Under the pieces are notes generated by a model. That model made no database searches, was not told the origin of the DNA, and was given only the letters and a program-made list of their open reading frames with translations. Positions 9,164 to 17,647 of a stretch of 31,737 nucleotides of DNA are shown here, in pieces. The stretch's first letter is position 1. Each line of letters opens with the position of its first letter. Both the position numbers and the translations under genes were made by a program. The stretch is from Streptomyces sp. NRRL S-646 (lineage in GTDB: Bacteria; Actinomycetota; Actinomycetes; Streptomycetales; Streptomycetaceae), in assembly GCF_000720765.1 (NCBI RefSeq), contig NZ_JODC01000040.1, positions 1 through 31,737 of the forward strand. Reading direction: 5' to 3'.

Positions 9164-10059
9164 GGCAGCAGCACCGCCCGTACCACCAGGGCGAGGTACG
9201 TCATCACGACGAAGCCCATCGCGGTGATCAGTGGCCAGCCGCCGTGACGCCGGGTCAGGAACCGCCGGGTTCCCCACAGGGGCAGGGCCACCGCCAGGCA
9301 GGGCAGCAGCCCCGGCGGGCCGGCCGGCGCGAACAGGACGAGCTGGCAGCCGACCGCCCCGGCCGCGAGACCCGCGGTGACCGACGCGCTGCGCCGGGGG
9401 CCGAGATCCGCGGAGTACAGGCGGGCGCCGGACGCCGCCTCCCAGGCCGTCTTCCGGGCGAACTCGAAGTGCAGGAACACACAGGCGCACAGGGCGAGCA
9501 ACAGCGCCCCGCGCCAGTCGGCGGCGACGGTCCCGGCGGCGGCGAGAGACCCGTACACATAGATGCCCAGCAGCACCTGCACCGGGTAGGTGACCGCGAG
9601 GTTGAGCAACTGCCGGTCGCGTACCGCCGGCGAGAGGCGTTCCAGGGCGGCGAGGAACAGTCCGTAACCGAGGGCCGCCAGGCTCAGCAGGACCGCTGTC
9701 ACCGACAGGGCCGCGTTCAGGCCGGCCACCAGCAGGGTCAGCGCGGCCATGGCGCCGCGCAGTTCGGCCACGGTGATCGCGCCGGTGACCAACGGCCGGT
9801 CCGGGTGGTGCACTCGGTCGTACTCGAGGTCCTTCTGTTCGTCCAGCATCCGCAGGAACAGCAGCGCCAGTACGACGCTGACGACCCGCACCCAGGTGGC
9901 TGCGGACGGCCGCCAGGCCGTGCCGGTCAGCGTCACCGCGGAGCCCTCCAGGGCGAGGACCCACAGCAGTCCGTAGGTGGCGTAGATGTGGGGCCGGAAC
10001 ATCCGCAGCACGAAACGGCCCAGCCGGGCGGGCACTTGGGGCAGGACGACGGTGCTCAC
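9160..10059 (-). CDS. UbiA-superfamily prenyltransferase-like membrane protein with variant motifs
   Basis: A 299-residue polytopic membrane protein with about eight or nine hydrophobic segments. The first Asp motif reads DEQKDLEYD (Asp73, Asp77, Asp81) followed by RVHHPDRPLVTGAIT, which matches UbiA enzymes in layout (NDxxDxxxD in classical members) with Asp-Glu replacing Asn-Asp. The expected second DxxxD motif is replaced by EFARKTAWEAASGARLYS, a pattern I associate with a subgroup of unassigned UbiA-like proteins. Classical members join a prenyl diphosphate to an aromatic or glycerol-type acceptor in the membrane. GTG at 10059 overlaps the AfsA-like stop (GTGA). It could prenylate a product of this operon or be a repurposed member. 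Fold fairly sure, reaction unknown. Confidence 0.8.
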   Translation of the reverse strand: MSTVVLPQVPARLGRFVLRMFRPHIYATYGLLWVLALEGSAVTLTGTAWRPSAATWVRVVSVVLALLFLRMLDEQKDLEYDRVHHPDRPLVTGAITVAELRGAMAALTLLVAGLNAALSVTAVLLSLAALGYGLFLAALERLSPAVRDRQLLNLAVTYPVQVLLGIYVYGSLAAAGTVAADWRGALLLALCACVFLHFEFARKTAWEAASGARLYSADLGPRRSASVTAGLAAGAVGCQLVLFAPAGPPGLLPCLAVALPLWGTRRFLTRRHGGWPLITAMGFVVMTYLALVVRAVLLP

Positions 10060-11033
10060 CGGGCCGCCCCCCGGCCGGCGAGTACGCCTGTCAGGCCGGC
10101 CGCGGTCCGCTCGGCGAGCCTGACGCGGGCCTCGGCGACCAGGGCGCCGGGCTGGTGCAGGGTGCACTCGATGTCGGCGCCGGGCAGCACCGCAGCGGCC
10201 CGGCACTCCAGGGGCAGGTCCATCTCGGCGAAGCGGCGGAACCGGACGGAGAGACCGACCGGCAGCGCCGTCGGGGTGCGGACCGTGCCCGCGGCCACGG
10301 CGGCGGTCAGCGCCAGCTGCCGAAAGGCCTCCAGCTCCACCATGCCGGGCACATGGTCGACCCAGTGGTCGTACAGGGTCGGGTGGCTGGTCTCGGCGAC
10401 CAGGCGTGCGGTGGTCACGCCTTCTTGCGAGGTGTACGGCGCTGAGACGACCACGTTGGCCTGGTTCCGCCGGCCCACCAGGGCGGGGTCGACGCGCGGG
10501 CCGGGCAGCGCGACCGGGGGCTCGGACAGGCCGAGTGCGTCGCGCTGCCCGGCCCGCAGACGCGTCCAGTCCTGCGCCGGCATCCACGAGTATTCGATGC
10601 GGGCGAGCAGAGCCTGGCGCGTGCCGATGGCCACAGTGAAACGCAGCCGGAGCCCCGTCACCCCTGACCGGCTCCGGATCCGGTGCTCGACACGGACGCC
10701 GATGACGGCTTCGGTGGGGCTGTCACCGGGCACCAGGGCGGCCGGGTCCGGCACCTCGAACTCCACCGTGCGGAGCAGGAACCTGTGGCCGAGGGGCACG
10801 TCGAGGTGGCGGTGGGCGACCACGTAGATGCCCTGCCGGCATGCCTCCAGCAACAGCAGGGGGTCGTGGTGGGTGCGGGGGCCGAGGACGTCGTCGTAGA
10901 AGGGGTGGAGGCGTGGCAGCTGCGCGGCGAGCAGTGTCTCGTCCTCGCTGAGGCGCTCCGCGTCGGTCAGGAAGACCTCGGCGATCGCTGCCCGGTGCAC
11001 CAGCTCCTTCGGGAGTGTCCGGGCGAACTGCAT
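10056..11033 (-). CDS. AfsA/ScbA/BarX-like acyltransferase (two hot-dog repeats)
   Basis: A 325-residue protein with the two tandem AfsA hot-dog repeats. AfsA proteins transfer a beta-ketoacyl chain from ACP to dihydroxyacetone phosphate, the first step of gamma-butyrolactone and related furan signals. The first repeat has DPLLLLEACRQGIYVVAH (Glu63, Arg66) and the second MVELEAFRQLALTAA (Glu235, Arg238): the LEAxRQ core recurs in both halves, as in true AfsA enzymes, so both sites look intact. ATG at 11033 has GAGGAG six bases upstream. It sits 14 bases after the NDPK-like gene and overlaps the UbiA-like gene. No TetR-type butyrolactone receptor gene is beside it, which argues for a structural or biosynthetic role rather than a simple signalling cassette. 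Confidence 0.88.
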   Translation of the reverse strand: MQFARTLPKELVHRAAIAEVFLTDAERLSEDETLLAAQLPRLHPFYDDVLGPRTHHDPLLLLEACRQGIYVVAHRHLDVPLGHRFLLRTVEFEVPDPAALVPGDSPTEAVIGVRVEHRIRSRSGVTGLRLRFTVAIGTRQALLARIEYSWMPAQDWTRLRAGQRDALGLSEPPVALPGPRVDPALVGRRNQANVVVSAPYTSQEGVTTARLVAETSHPTLYDHWVDHVPGMVELEAFRQLALTAAVAAGTVRTPTALPVGLSVRFRRFAEMDLPLECRAAAVLPGADIECTLHQPGALVAEARVRLAERTAAGLTGVLAGRGAAR

Positions 11034-11047
11034 GGGCTGCTCCTCGT

Positions 11048-11980
11048 TCAGGTCAAGTCGGCGCGGACGGCGTTGAGATGGCGGCGCCAGGCGTCGGTGC
11101 CGGCCCCGTCGAGGACCGGGGCGCGGCCGGGCTGCCGCATGGGCAGCACCTTGGAGCCGACGATGACGGTGTCCCACGGGTCGAGGTCGATCCCGAGGTC
11201 CCAGGCCGACTCCAGGAGCTGGCGCGGGGTGGCGGCCGGGTCGAGGCCGGGGTGGCGGGAGACGGCGGCGCGCAGCCGTTCGGCAGCGGGCTCGAAGTCG
11301 AGTTCACGGGGCTTGGTGGCGGCGTAGAGCTGGTCGGCCAGCTCCAGGGCGTGCCCGGTGCGGTCCTCGTCCGCAAGCGCGGAGCGGATGAGGCGGTCGC
11401 GTTCGGCGTCGTCGAAGTGGACGGCCAACTCGCGTAGGACGTCGGCGGGTTCGTCGGGGGTGTGCACCAGGTTGAGCAGGTAGCTGTAGCGGCCGAGGAG
11501 GTGGCGCAGCTGGCCGGGCCGGCGGGCCTCGGGGTCGGTGGGCCCCTTGAGCCGGGTGAGTTCGACCGAGGCGGGGACGTCGGGTTCGTGGGCGGGGCGG
11601 ACGAGCAGGACGAGGGCGTCGGCGTCCTCCAGGAAGAGGGCGGCGAGCCTCCTGCGGTAGGGGGTGGCGAGGTTCCACTGGAAGTACCACAGGGAGCGGA
11701 TCATGGTGCGGGTCAGCCGGGTGACCGCCGCGCCGACGATCCGGTAGCCCTGTCCGGTCAGCCAGTCCACGGCCGCGTCCAGCCTGCGGGCGACCACGGC
11801 GTCCGGCTTCAGCAGCAGGGCGGCGTGGCGGTGGGCGAATCCGGTGACGTCGTCGGTGAGGGCGGCGAGCTGTTCGTAGCTCTCCTGGTAGTAGGTGTCC
11901 GCGCCGTACAGCCGCAGTTTTTCGGTACTGCAGCTCAGCAGCGGCGATATCGCGATGCCGTGGTTCGGTTCGGCGGTCAT
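11048..11980 (-). CDS. Divergent nucleoside-diphosphate-kinase-like protein with C-terminal extension
   Basis: A 310-residue protein whose central part (about 50-195) follows the NDP-kinase fold: AALLLKPDAVVARRL (Lys58) corresponds to the N-terminal KPD motif, LKGPTDPEARRPGQLR to the GATNPxxAxPGTIR loop, and NLVHTPDEPADVLRELAVHF to the NIIHGSDSxExAxxEIxxxF helix. The phosphoacceptor His is therefore kept (His173), but much else has diverged, and there is an extra N-terminal segment of about 50 residues plus about 115 residues at the C-terminus. NDP kinases are normally about 135-150 residues. ATG at 11980 overlaps the preceding stop in ATGA. Possible roles are phosphoryl transfer to a pathway intermediate or binding of a nucleotide-activated one. 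Family link judged by eye. Confidence 0.7.
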   Translation of the reverse strand: MTAEPNHGIAISPLLSCSTEKLRLYGADTYYQESYEQLAALTDDVTGFAHRHAALLLKPDAVVARRLDAAVDWLTGQGYRIVGAAVTRLTRTMIRSLWYFQWNLATPYRRRLAALFLEDADALVLLVRPAHEPDVPASVELTRLKGPTDPEARRPGQLRHLLGRYSYLLNLVHTPDEPADVLRELAVHFDDAERDRLIRSALADEDRTGHALELADQLYAATKPRELDFEPAAERLRAAVSRHPGLDPAATPRQLLESAWDLGIDLDPWDTVIVGSKVLPMRQPGRAPVLDGAGTDAWRRHLNAVRADLT

Positions 11981-13077
11981 GGCCGGTGGCTCCCCTCCGG
12001 TCGGGCGGACGCGGCGGCGGTCTCCCTGCGCGCTGCGGCGCCCAGGTAGCCGGACCGCAGGCAGTGGTCCAGGAGTCTGCGCAGGTACGGGCTGCCGCCC
12101 GTGGGGGCGGGTCGGTGGCTGAAGGCCACGGTGTCGGTGTTGTCGAAGTGGATCCGGCGGCGCATGTAGGTGGCGTAGAGCGAGATGACCCGCTCGTGGT
12201 AGAGGCGTTCGCTGTCCGGGAGGGCGTCTGCGGAGAAGACGGCGGGTGGTATCCACCGCGGTACCTGGAAGGAGGGGTACTCGGCGAGCACGTCGGAGAG
12301 GTCACGCAGGGTCACGGCCCGGCCGCCGGTGGCGTGCAGGGTCCGGCCCCGGGCGTCCTCGAAGCGTGTCGCGGCCTCGACGATCAGATCCGCGACGTAG
12401 TCGACGGGCACCAGGTCGAGGAGGGCGTCGTAGTTCCCGGGGACGGTCCTGACCCGTCCGCTGGTCGTCAGCCGGACGACCGGGTACATGGTCTTGTAGT
12501 CGCGGACGCGGCCGGTACGCCGGTCGCCGGTGACGATGCTCGGCCGGACCACGGCGACGGGCAGGCCGTCCGCTGCCGCCCCGCGCACCAGGACCTCCGC
12601 GCGCAGCTTGCTCTTCTCGTAGTCGTTGCCGAACCGCTGGCCGACGTCGAGTTCGTCCTCACGGGCGGTGCCGTCCCGCTCCCCGCACACATAGGCGGTG
12701 CTCACGTGCACCAGCGGCACTCCATGGGCCTGTGCCAGGGCCAGGACGTTCTCGGTTCCGGTGACGTTGATGTCCTGGTAGATCTGTGCGGGGCGGCCGA
12801 AGTCGGTGATTCCGGCGCAGTGGACGATCCGGTCCGCGCCGGCGGCCAGGCGAAGCTGCTCGGCGTCCAGGCCCAGTGCGGGGCGGGTGATGTCTCCGGC
12901 GAGCCGGGTCAGGGTGCCCGGTCGCGGCTTCAGTGTTCTGCCGTTGTTGCGGACGATGTCGCCGTTGCTGTGCAGCAGGGCCAGCACCGAGTGCCCTGCC
13001 GTGATGAGCCTGGCGGTGACTTCGGCGCCCAGGAACCCGCTGGCGCCGGTGACCAGAACGGTCATCCCTGCGGTCAT
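11977..13077 (-). CDS. Extended SDR resembling thioester (acyl) reductases
   Basis: A 366-residue NAD(P)-binding protein of the extended SDR type. The dinucleotide motif is TGASGFLG (residues 10-17), the catalytic Ser/Thr lies in VHVSTAYVCGE (Ser126), and the YxxxK pair is Tyr153-Lys157 in NDYEKSKLRAE. The combination HVSTAYVxG plus YxxSKxxAE and VVRPSIVTGD is typical of the NAD_binding_4 group, which includes carboxylic acid reductase and NRPS/PKS release domains and fatty acyl reductases that turn a carrier-bound thioester into an aldehyde or alcohol. ATG 13077 is used; ATG 13065 is possible. The stop overlaps the NDPK-like start. Alternative: a sugar epimerase/dehydratase, less likely from the motif spelling. 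Confidence 0.8.
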   Translation of the reverse strand: MTAGMTVLVTGASGFLGAEVTARLITAGHSVLALLHSNGDIVRNNGRTLKPRPGTLTRLAGDITRPALGLDAEQLRLAAGADRIVHCAGITDFGRPAQIYQDINVTGTENVLALAQAHGVPLVHVSTAYVCGERDGTAREDELDVGQRFGNDYEKSKLRAEVLVRGAAADGLPVAVVRPSIVTGDRRTGRVRDYKTMYPVVRLTTSGRVRTVPGNYDALLDLVPVDYVADLIVEAATRFEDARGRTLHATGGRAVTLRDLSDVLAEYPSFQVPRWIPPAVFSADALPDSERLYHERVISLYATYMRRRIHFDNTDTVAFSHRPAPTGGSPYLRRLLDHCLRSGYLGAAARRETAAASARPEGSHRP

Positions 13078-13199
13078 CGGCTCTGCCTGCCGGGGGCGTG
13101 GGATGTCGAGTGCACGTGTTTCTCCAGTCGTCGGACGGTGGTCGGAGGGTCGGGCAGTCGGGCAGGAGGAGCGGGAGACCGCGGACCGCGGTCATGCCG
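13078..13199. other. Largest gap inside the nine-gene unit, with small hairpin
   Basis: A 122-base spacer between the nucleotidyltransferase stop and the SDR start; all other junctions in this unit are 55 bases or less. At 13177-13193 GACCGCG and CGCGGTC form a 7-bp stem with a 3-base loop just past the nucleotidyltransferase stop. It could attenuate or protect a processed transcript; it is too short to call a terminator. No reading frame of note. Confidence 0.3.
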
Positions 13200-14837
13200 T
13201 CATGCCGCCTGGTGGGGCTGGGCTCCGCTGCTGGCGACCAGGTCGCGGACCTCCTGGAGCGGCAGCTCCGCGTCGAAGTGGGCCGCGACACGCACCCAGT
13301 CGTGGCCGAGCTCCAAGGTGGCCCGCCAGGTGTCGGCGGAGTCGAAGGAGGCGGGGAAGGCGTCGGCCCCGGCGGCCTGCCGCACCAAGCCGATGAACTG
13401 CTCCAGTTCACGCAGTACGGCCTCGGCACGCTCGGGCGAGTCGATGCTGACCCGGGACAGGGTGTTCGCGAGCGTACGGATCGACTGGATGCCGGGGGGC
13501 AGCAGGGAGAGCCTGCGGACCAGGTCGCAGTCGGCGGGCAGCGGACTGACCCCGTAGGCGCAGAGCAGTCCCCGCAGTGCGCTCTGGGCCGCGCGGCGCG
13601 CACTGACCTCGGCGACCTTCCACTGCCCTTGGCGGAGGGCGCCCGCCAGGTCCTCCCGGGCGTTCTCGACCACCATGTTGGAGAAGGCCAGTGCCAAGGC
13701 GGCCGCGGCGAACCGGTCGGCGGGCAACGGGACCAGGTCGACGGCGTCGGGGCCGCTGACCGCTGCTCCGCGCAGCGACAGCAGCGGCCGGGCGGTGCCG
13801 GGGGGCGGGGTGAGGGGGCCGGGGGGCGAGGCCAGCGGCAGGGCCGGGGCGACCGTGCCGCCGCCCTTCCAGGCCAGCCGCACCAGTCCCAGCCGCAGGA
13901 AGTGCGCCAGAAGGGGGCCGGCTTCCGCCGCTCCGGTGGCACGGGCGTTCGCCAGCACCCGGGGCAGCGGTGTGCCCAGCACCAGCGAGCGCCAGACCTG
14001 GCCGGCCCGCTCGCCGAGCACGAACACATCGCGCCGGCCGCGGACGACATGGACGCGTTCCGACGTCTGCCAGGTGGTCACACCCTTCTGGCGTTCCACG
14101 GTCAGCCGCGCCGGATCCCGCTGTACGCCGGTGACGCCGAGTTCCGCGGCGAACTCCACACAGGCGCCGAGGTAGTCGTCCGCAGCCACGTCGGGTCCGG
14201 CGGACTCCAGTTCCCAGTAGCGGTCACGGACGTCGGGCCGGTCCGCCCGGTCCAGCTGCAGGGACAGCCACTTGGGCTCCAGATAGGTCTCGCCCCGCCC
14301 GGCGGCCCAGGCCTTGACCGCCTGCACCAGTCCGGCGCGGGCCCAGTCCATCGCCTCCTCGGGCTCGTCGAGGCACATCATCGCCGTCGCATGGCGCAGG
14401 GACTGTCTGGCGGAGTGCGCCCACCAGGCCGCGGCGATGCTGCCCAGCCGTTCGGCCGGGAGCAGGCTCTTGACCTCGTCGACCAGGGCGTGACCGCGCA
14501 ACGGGACGCTGTTGAGCAGTCGCTGACAGCGGTTCAGCAGATCCTCGGGGATCCTGCCGACGCGCTTGGCGCCGGTCTCCAGGGCGGCGAACTGCTCGGT
14601 GAGCTGGCGCAGCGAACGGGTGCGGATCTCGACCCGCCTGCCGTCGACGAAGAACAGCGACGGCATGGTCGGCAGGTCGTCCTCGTCACGGCCGATGAGC
14701 AGGAAGTCGATGTCCGACCCGGGATTGCCGAAGCCTTCGGCGATGGATCCTTCGAGCACCACGGCCCAGTCGCCGGTGCGCACCTGTGTCAGTGTCTTGT
14801 CGAGCAGGTCCTGCAGATATTCCTCGGTGAGGATCAA
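13200..14837 (-). CDS. Large protein with N-terminal nucleotidyltransferase domain
   Basis: A 545-residue protein whose N-terminus has a minimal nucleotidyltransferase (pol-beta superfamily) signature: VVLEGSIAEGFGNPGSDIDF, with Gly30-Ser31 and the metal-binding Asp42 and Asp44. Such domains transfer NMP groups to hydroxyls of antibiotics, proteins or metabolites. The remaining 400 residues are mostly helical, Ala/Leu/Arg-rich, with no family I recognise; residues about 110-200 could be a helical NTase substrate domain. The start is a TTG at 14837 with GAAAGG upstream and 31 bases after the PEP-enzyme stop; no other start gives a better fit. It follows the phosphohistidine enzyme in the operon, which suggests sequential work on one substrate. 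Activity and target are unproven. Confidence 0.75.
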   Translation of the reverse strand: MILTEEYLQDLLDKTLTQVRTGDWAVVLEGSIAEGFGNPGSDIDFLLIGRDEDDLPTMPSLFFVDGRRVEIRTRSLRQLTEQFAALETGAKRVGRIPEDLLNRCQRLLNSVPLRGHALVDEVKSLLPAERLGSIAAAWWAHSARQSLRHATAMMCLDEPEEAMDWARAGLVQAVKAWAAGRGETYLEPKWLSLQLDRADRPDVRDRYWELESAGPDVAADDYLGACVEFAAELGVTGVQRDPARLTVERQKGVTTWQTSERVHVVRGRRDVFVLGERAGQVWRSLVLGTPLPRVLANARATGAAEAGPLLAHFLRLGLVRLAWKGGGTVAPALPLASPPGPLTPPPGTARPLLSLRGAAVSGPDAVDLVPLPADRFAAAALALAFSNMVVENAREDLAGALRQGQWKVAEVSARRAAQSALRGLLCAYGVSPLPADCDLVRRLSLLPPGIQSIRTLANTLSRVSIDSPERAEAVLRELEQFIGLVRQAAGADAFPASFDSADTWRATLELGHDWVRVAAHFDAELPLQEVRDLVASSGAQPHQAA

Positions 14838-14868
14838 GGGGAGTGCCTTTCGTCCTGGGAGTGCGGAT

Positions 14869-17592
14869 TCAGGGCCGGCTGTCGGCCGGGGGCTCCGGCT
14901 CGGCCAGCACGGTGACGGTGCCGGCGGCGCCGTCGACCCGCACCCGGGTGCCGGAGCGGATCTCGGTGGTGACGTTCCTGACCTGGACCACGGTGGGGAT
15001 GCCCAGTTCCCGGGCCACCACGGCGACATGGGTGAGCGGGCTGCCGCGTTCGATGACCAGCGCGGCGGCCGAGGGCAGCGCGGCCACCCAGCCGGGGTCG
15101 GTGCGGTAGGTGAGCAGGATTCCGCCGCCGATGTCGCGCGGGGTGTCGGTGACGACCGCGGGTCCTTCGGCGACACCGGGGCAGCAGGGGGTGCCGCGCA
15201 GTTCCCGGGCGCCGCTGCGGGCGGCGGGCCCGCCGGTCCAGCCGGCCCGCTCGAGGTTGCCCGACCAGTACGGGGCGCCGTGGGTGGTGAAGCGGGCCGG
15301 GGCGTGCAGCTCGGCGTCGGCGGCGAGTTGCCTGCGGCGCAGTGCGGCCAGCTCCTTCAGCTCCGTGTGGGCGATCATGCCCTCGTAGGCGCCCCGGACC
15401 TCCTCCAGGCGCAGCATGAACACGTCGTCCCAGGTGTCGATGGCCCCGGTGCGTGCGAGGTCGCGGCCGATGGCGCGCAGCATGCGCTTGGCCGAGCCGA
15501 ATGCCCGGGTGCGGCAGAACCTGAGCCGTTCACGGTCGGTGAGCGCGGCCCGGGCCTTGTTCCGCACCCGTTCGTACAGCCGGCGTCGGGGACCGCGCAG
15601 ATGCTGGTCGAGATACGTGTCCGCCTCGCCGCCGCGGTCACCCGCGCCGCGGCCGGCGGCCCCGGGCTGTGCGTCACGCAGCAGGGTGAACAGCCCGGCG
15701 GGGTTCTCGTGCAGGTCGGGGACTTCGAGCTTGAGTTCGTCCGGACTGCGGTAACCGTAGTCGGCGACGTACGCGTCCACGGCGGCCAGGAACTCGCCGT
15801 GCCCCGCCTCGCGCAGCGCCCGGTAGGCGTCTGCGTCGGGGGTGCGGTCCAGTAGCTGTCGCACCTCGGCGTCGGCGCTCGCCTTCGCGGCCAACTCTGC
15901 CAGCGCCCAGGCGGGTTCGGCGGACTCGACATCCTGGCCCGGGGCCGCCGCGGCCCAGGTGAACCACTCGGGGGCGTCGGGCAGCCAGCGGCGGGTGAGC
16001 AGGGCCAGCAGGCCGACGGAGAGCAGGATGGTGGCGTCGAGGGCCTGCATCGGCCCCCACTTCTCGATGAGTTCCCGCTGCATCCGGCGGAAGCGGCGGT
16101 AGGTTTCGTCACCGGGCAGCGCGTCGTAATCGACGTTGTTGAACACCTCGTACGCCCGGTAGAAGTCCCGGTGGAAGGTGTCCATCGCTTTCCGGATCGT
16201 CAGGAACCGTCCGGTGAAGATCGCCGTGCGGACCAGTCGCGCCATTCGGCCGCGCAGCCCGGGCCGGGGTGTGAAGGGGTGGAGCGTGTCCGCGGTCTCG
16301 TCGGAAATGCTCTCCGCGACACCCAGCGATTTCTCCAGGACCCGGCGGTTGAGGGGGTACAGCGGTGCCAGGCGCACCATGCGGTACCAGTGGTGGAGGT
16401 TGTAGTAGACCCGTCCGTGGACATAGCCGAGCAGATGCGGGGTCCACTCCTGGACCTCGCGCAGCTTCTCGCCCCTGACGCCCAGGGCGCGGGCGTAGCT
16501 GTCGTACACCTTGGCGTAGGTGTCGGCGGCGAAGCTGTAGGTGAGCGGGGAGACGACGCCGCTGAAGCTCTCGATGATGTTGGAGTTGTCCCAGAGCCGC
16601 AGTTCGCCCTGGGGTTCCGGCGCGGGGCCGAGGGTGGTGACGGGGCGGCTCTGCAGCACCCACAGGGTGCCGTCGGCGATGGCCCACTCGATGTCCTGCG
16701 GGGCGCCGTAGTGTGCCGTGGCGCGCACTCCGACCGCGTGCAGCCGGGCCAGGTCGTCGGTGGTCAGGGACAGCGCCTTGCGGTCCTCGTCGGCGACCGG
16801 CGACACCTCGCAGCCGGGTCCGGTGCCGGCGTCGTAGCGCTCCTGCTTGTCGCCGATCACGGTGCTCAGCAGGTCACCGGTGGCGGCGTCGAGTACGACG
16901 GTGTCGGCGTCGACCGCCCCGGAGACCAGCCCCTCCCCCAACCCGTGGACGGCGCTGATCACATGGCGGTCCGTGCGGCCGGCCGTCGGATCGGCGGTGA
17001 ACAGCACGCCGCTGCGCTCCGCGGGCACCATGCGCTGGACGATGACGGCGACTCCGCCGGTACCGGGTGGCAGTCCCCGCTGCGCGCGGTAGCGCAGGGA
17101 CCGTTCGGAGAATCCGGAGGCCCAGCACCGGCGGACGTGGGCGGTGACCTGGTCGAGGCCCGAGATGTTGAGGAAGCTGTCGAACTGCCCGGCGAAGGAG
17201 TGCTCGGTGCCGTCCTCCTCCGCTCCGGACGAGCGGACGGCCACCAGGCCGCCGCCGGCCTGTGTGTAGGCCAGCGCGATGGCCGCGGCGATGTGCTCGT
17301 CGAGGGGCGCGGCCTCGATCAGTAGGGCGATCTCGGCGGCGATCTGTCCGGCCCTGCTCTCCCAGTCTTCGTCGAGCCGGCTTTCCAGACGCTCGTCCAG
17401 CCCGCTGCCGCGGGAGAACGCGGCGAAGGCATCGAGGCCGATCACCGACCAGCTCGGCACCTGGAATCCGGCGGCGGTGAGGGTGTGGAGGTTTCTTCCT
17501 TTGCCTCCGGACAGTTCGGCGATCACATCCTCCTCACTGGACGGAGTGAGAACGTGCGGGGGCGGGCGGTCCGATTCCGCGTGGTACGACAA
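14869..17592 (-). CDS. PEP-utilising phosphohistidine swivel enzyme (PEP synthase / rifampin phosphotransferase-like)
   Basis: A 907-residue protein with the order ATP-grasp domain, middle domain, C-terminal phosphohistidine domain. The N-terminal PPDK-type ATP domain shows GGKGRNLHTLTAAGFQVPSW (Lys31), VAVRSSGAEEDG, and QDIEWAIADGTLWVLQSRPVTT near residues 325-345. The middle begins LWDNSNIIESFSGVVSPLT, as in rifampin phosphotransferase-like proteins. Near the end GSPLTHVAVVARELGIPTVV carries the phosphoacceptor His855. The pyruvate-binding TIM barrel of true PEP synthase is absent, so the enzyme should pass a phosphate from ATP to a small molecule rather than make PEP. TTG start at 17592 has GGAGG eight bases upstream. 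Rifamycin itself is not implied. Probable role: phosphorylation of a pathway intermediate, or self-protection. Confidence 0.85.
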   Translation of the reverse strand: MSYHAESDRPPPHVLTPSSEEDVIAELSGGKGRNLHTLTAAGFQVPSWSVIGLDAFAAFSRGSGLDERLESRLDEDWESRAGQIAAEIALLIEAAPLDEHIAAAIALAYTQAGGGLVAVRSSGAEEDGTEHSFAGQFDSFLNISGLDQVTAHVRRCWASGFSERSLRYRAQRGLPPGTGGVAVIVQRMVPAERSGVLFTADPTAGRTDRHVISAVHGLGEGLVSGAVDADTVVLDAATGDLLSTVIGDKQERYDAGTGPGCEVSPVADEDRKALSLTTDDLARLHAVGVRATAHYGAPQDIEWAIADGTLWVLQSRPVTTLGPAPEPQGELRLWDNSNIIESFSGVVSPLTYSFAADTYAKVYDSYARALGVRGEKLREVQEWTPHLLGYVHGRVYYNLHHWYRMVRLAPLYPLNRRVLEKSLGVAESISDETADTLHPFTPRPGLRGRMARLVRTAIFTGRFLTIRKAMDTFHRDFYRAYEVFNNVDYDALPGDETYRRFRRMQRELIEKWGPMQALDATILLSVGLLALLTRRWLPDAPEWFTWAAAAPGQDVESAEPAWALAELAAKASADAEVRQLLDRTPDADAYRALREAGHGEFLAAVDAYVADYGYRSPDELKLEVPDLHENPAGLFTLLRDAQPGAAGRGAGDRGGEADTYLDQHLRGPRRRLYERVRNKARAALTDRERLRFCRTRAFGSAKRMLRAIGRDLARTGAIDTWDDVFMLRLEEVRGAYEGMIAHTELKELAALRRRQLAADAELHAPARFTTHGAPYWSGNLERAGWTGGPAARSGARELRGTPCCPGVAEGPAVVTDTPRDIGGGILLTYRTDPGWVAALPSAAALVIERGSPLTHVAVVARELGIPTVVQVRNVTTEIRSGTRVRVDGAAGTVTVLAEPEPPADSRP

Positions 17593-17647
17593 CTGACTTC
17601 CCTCCGAAGGGACTTGTCGAATTCTGAATTCCGTCGGCCGTTCACCC

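Noticed and set aside
14869..17592. Naming the PEP-type enzyme as a rifampin resistance phosphotransferase
   Set aside because: The domain order is shared, but nothing in the window suggests a rifamycin; the same architecture serves many small-molecule substrates.
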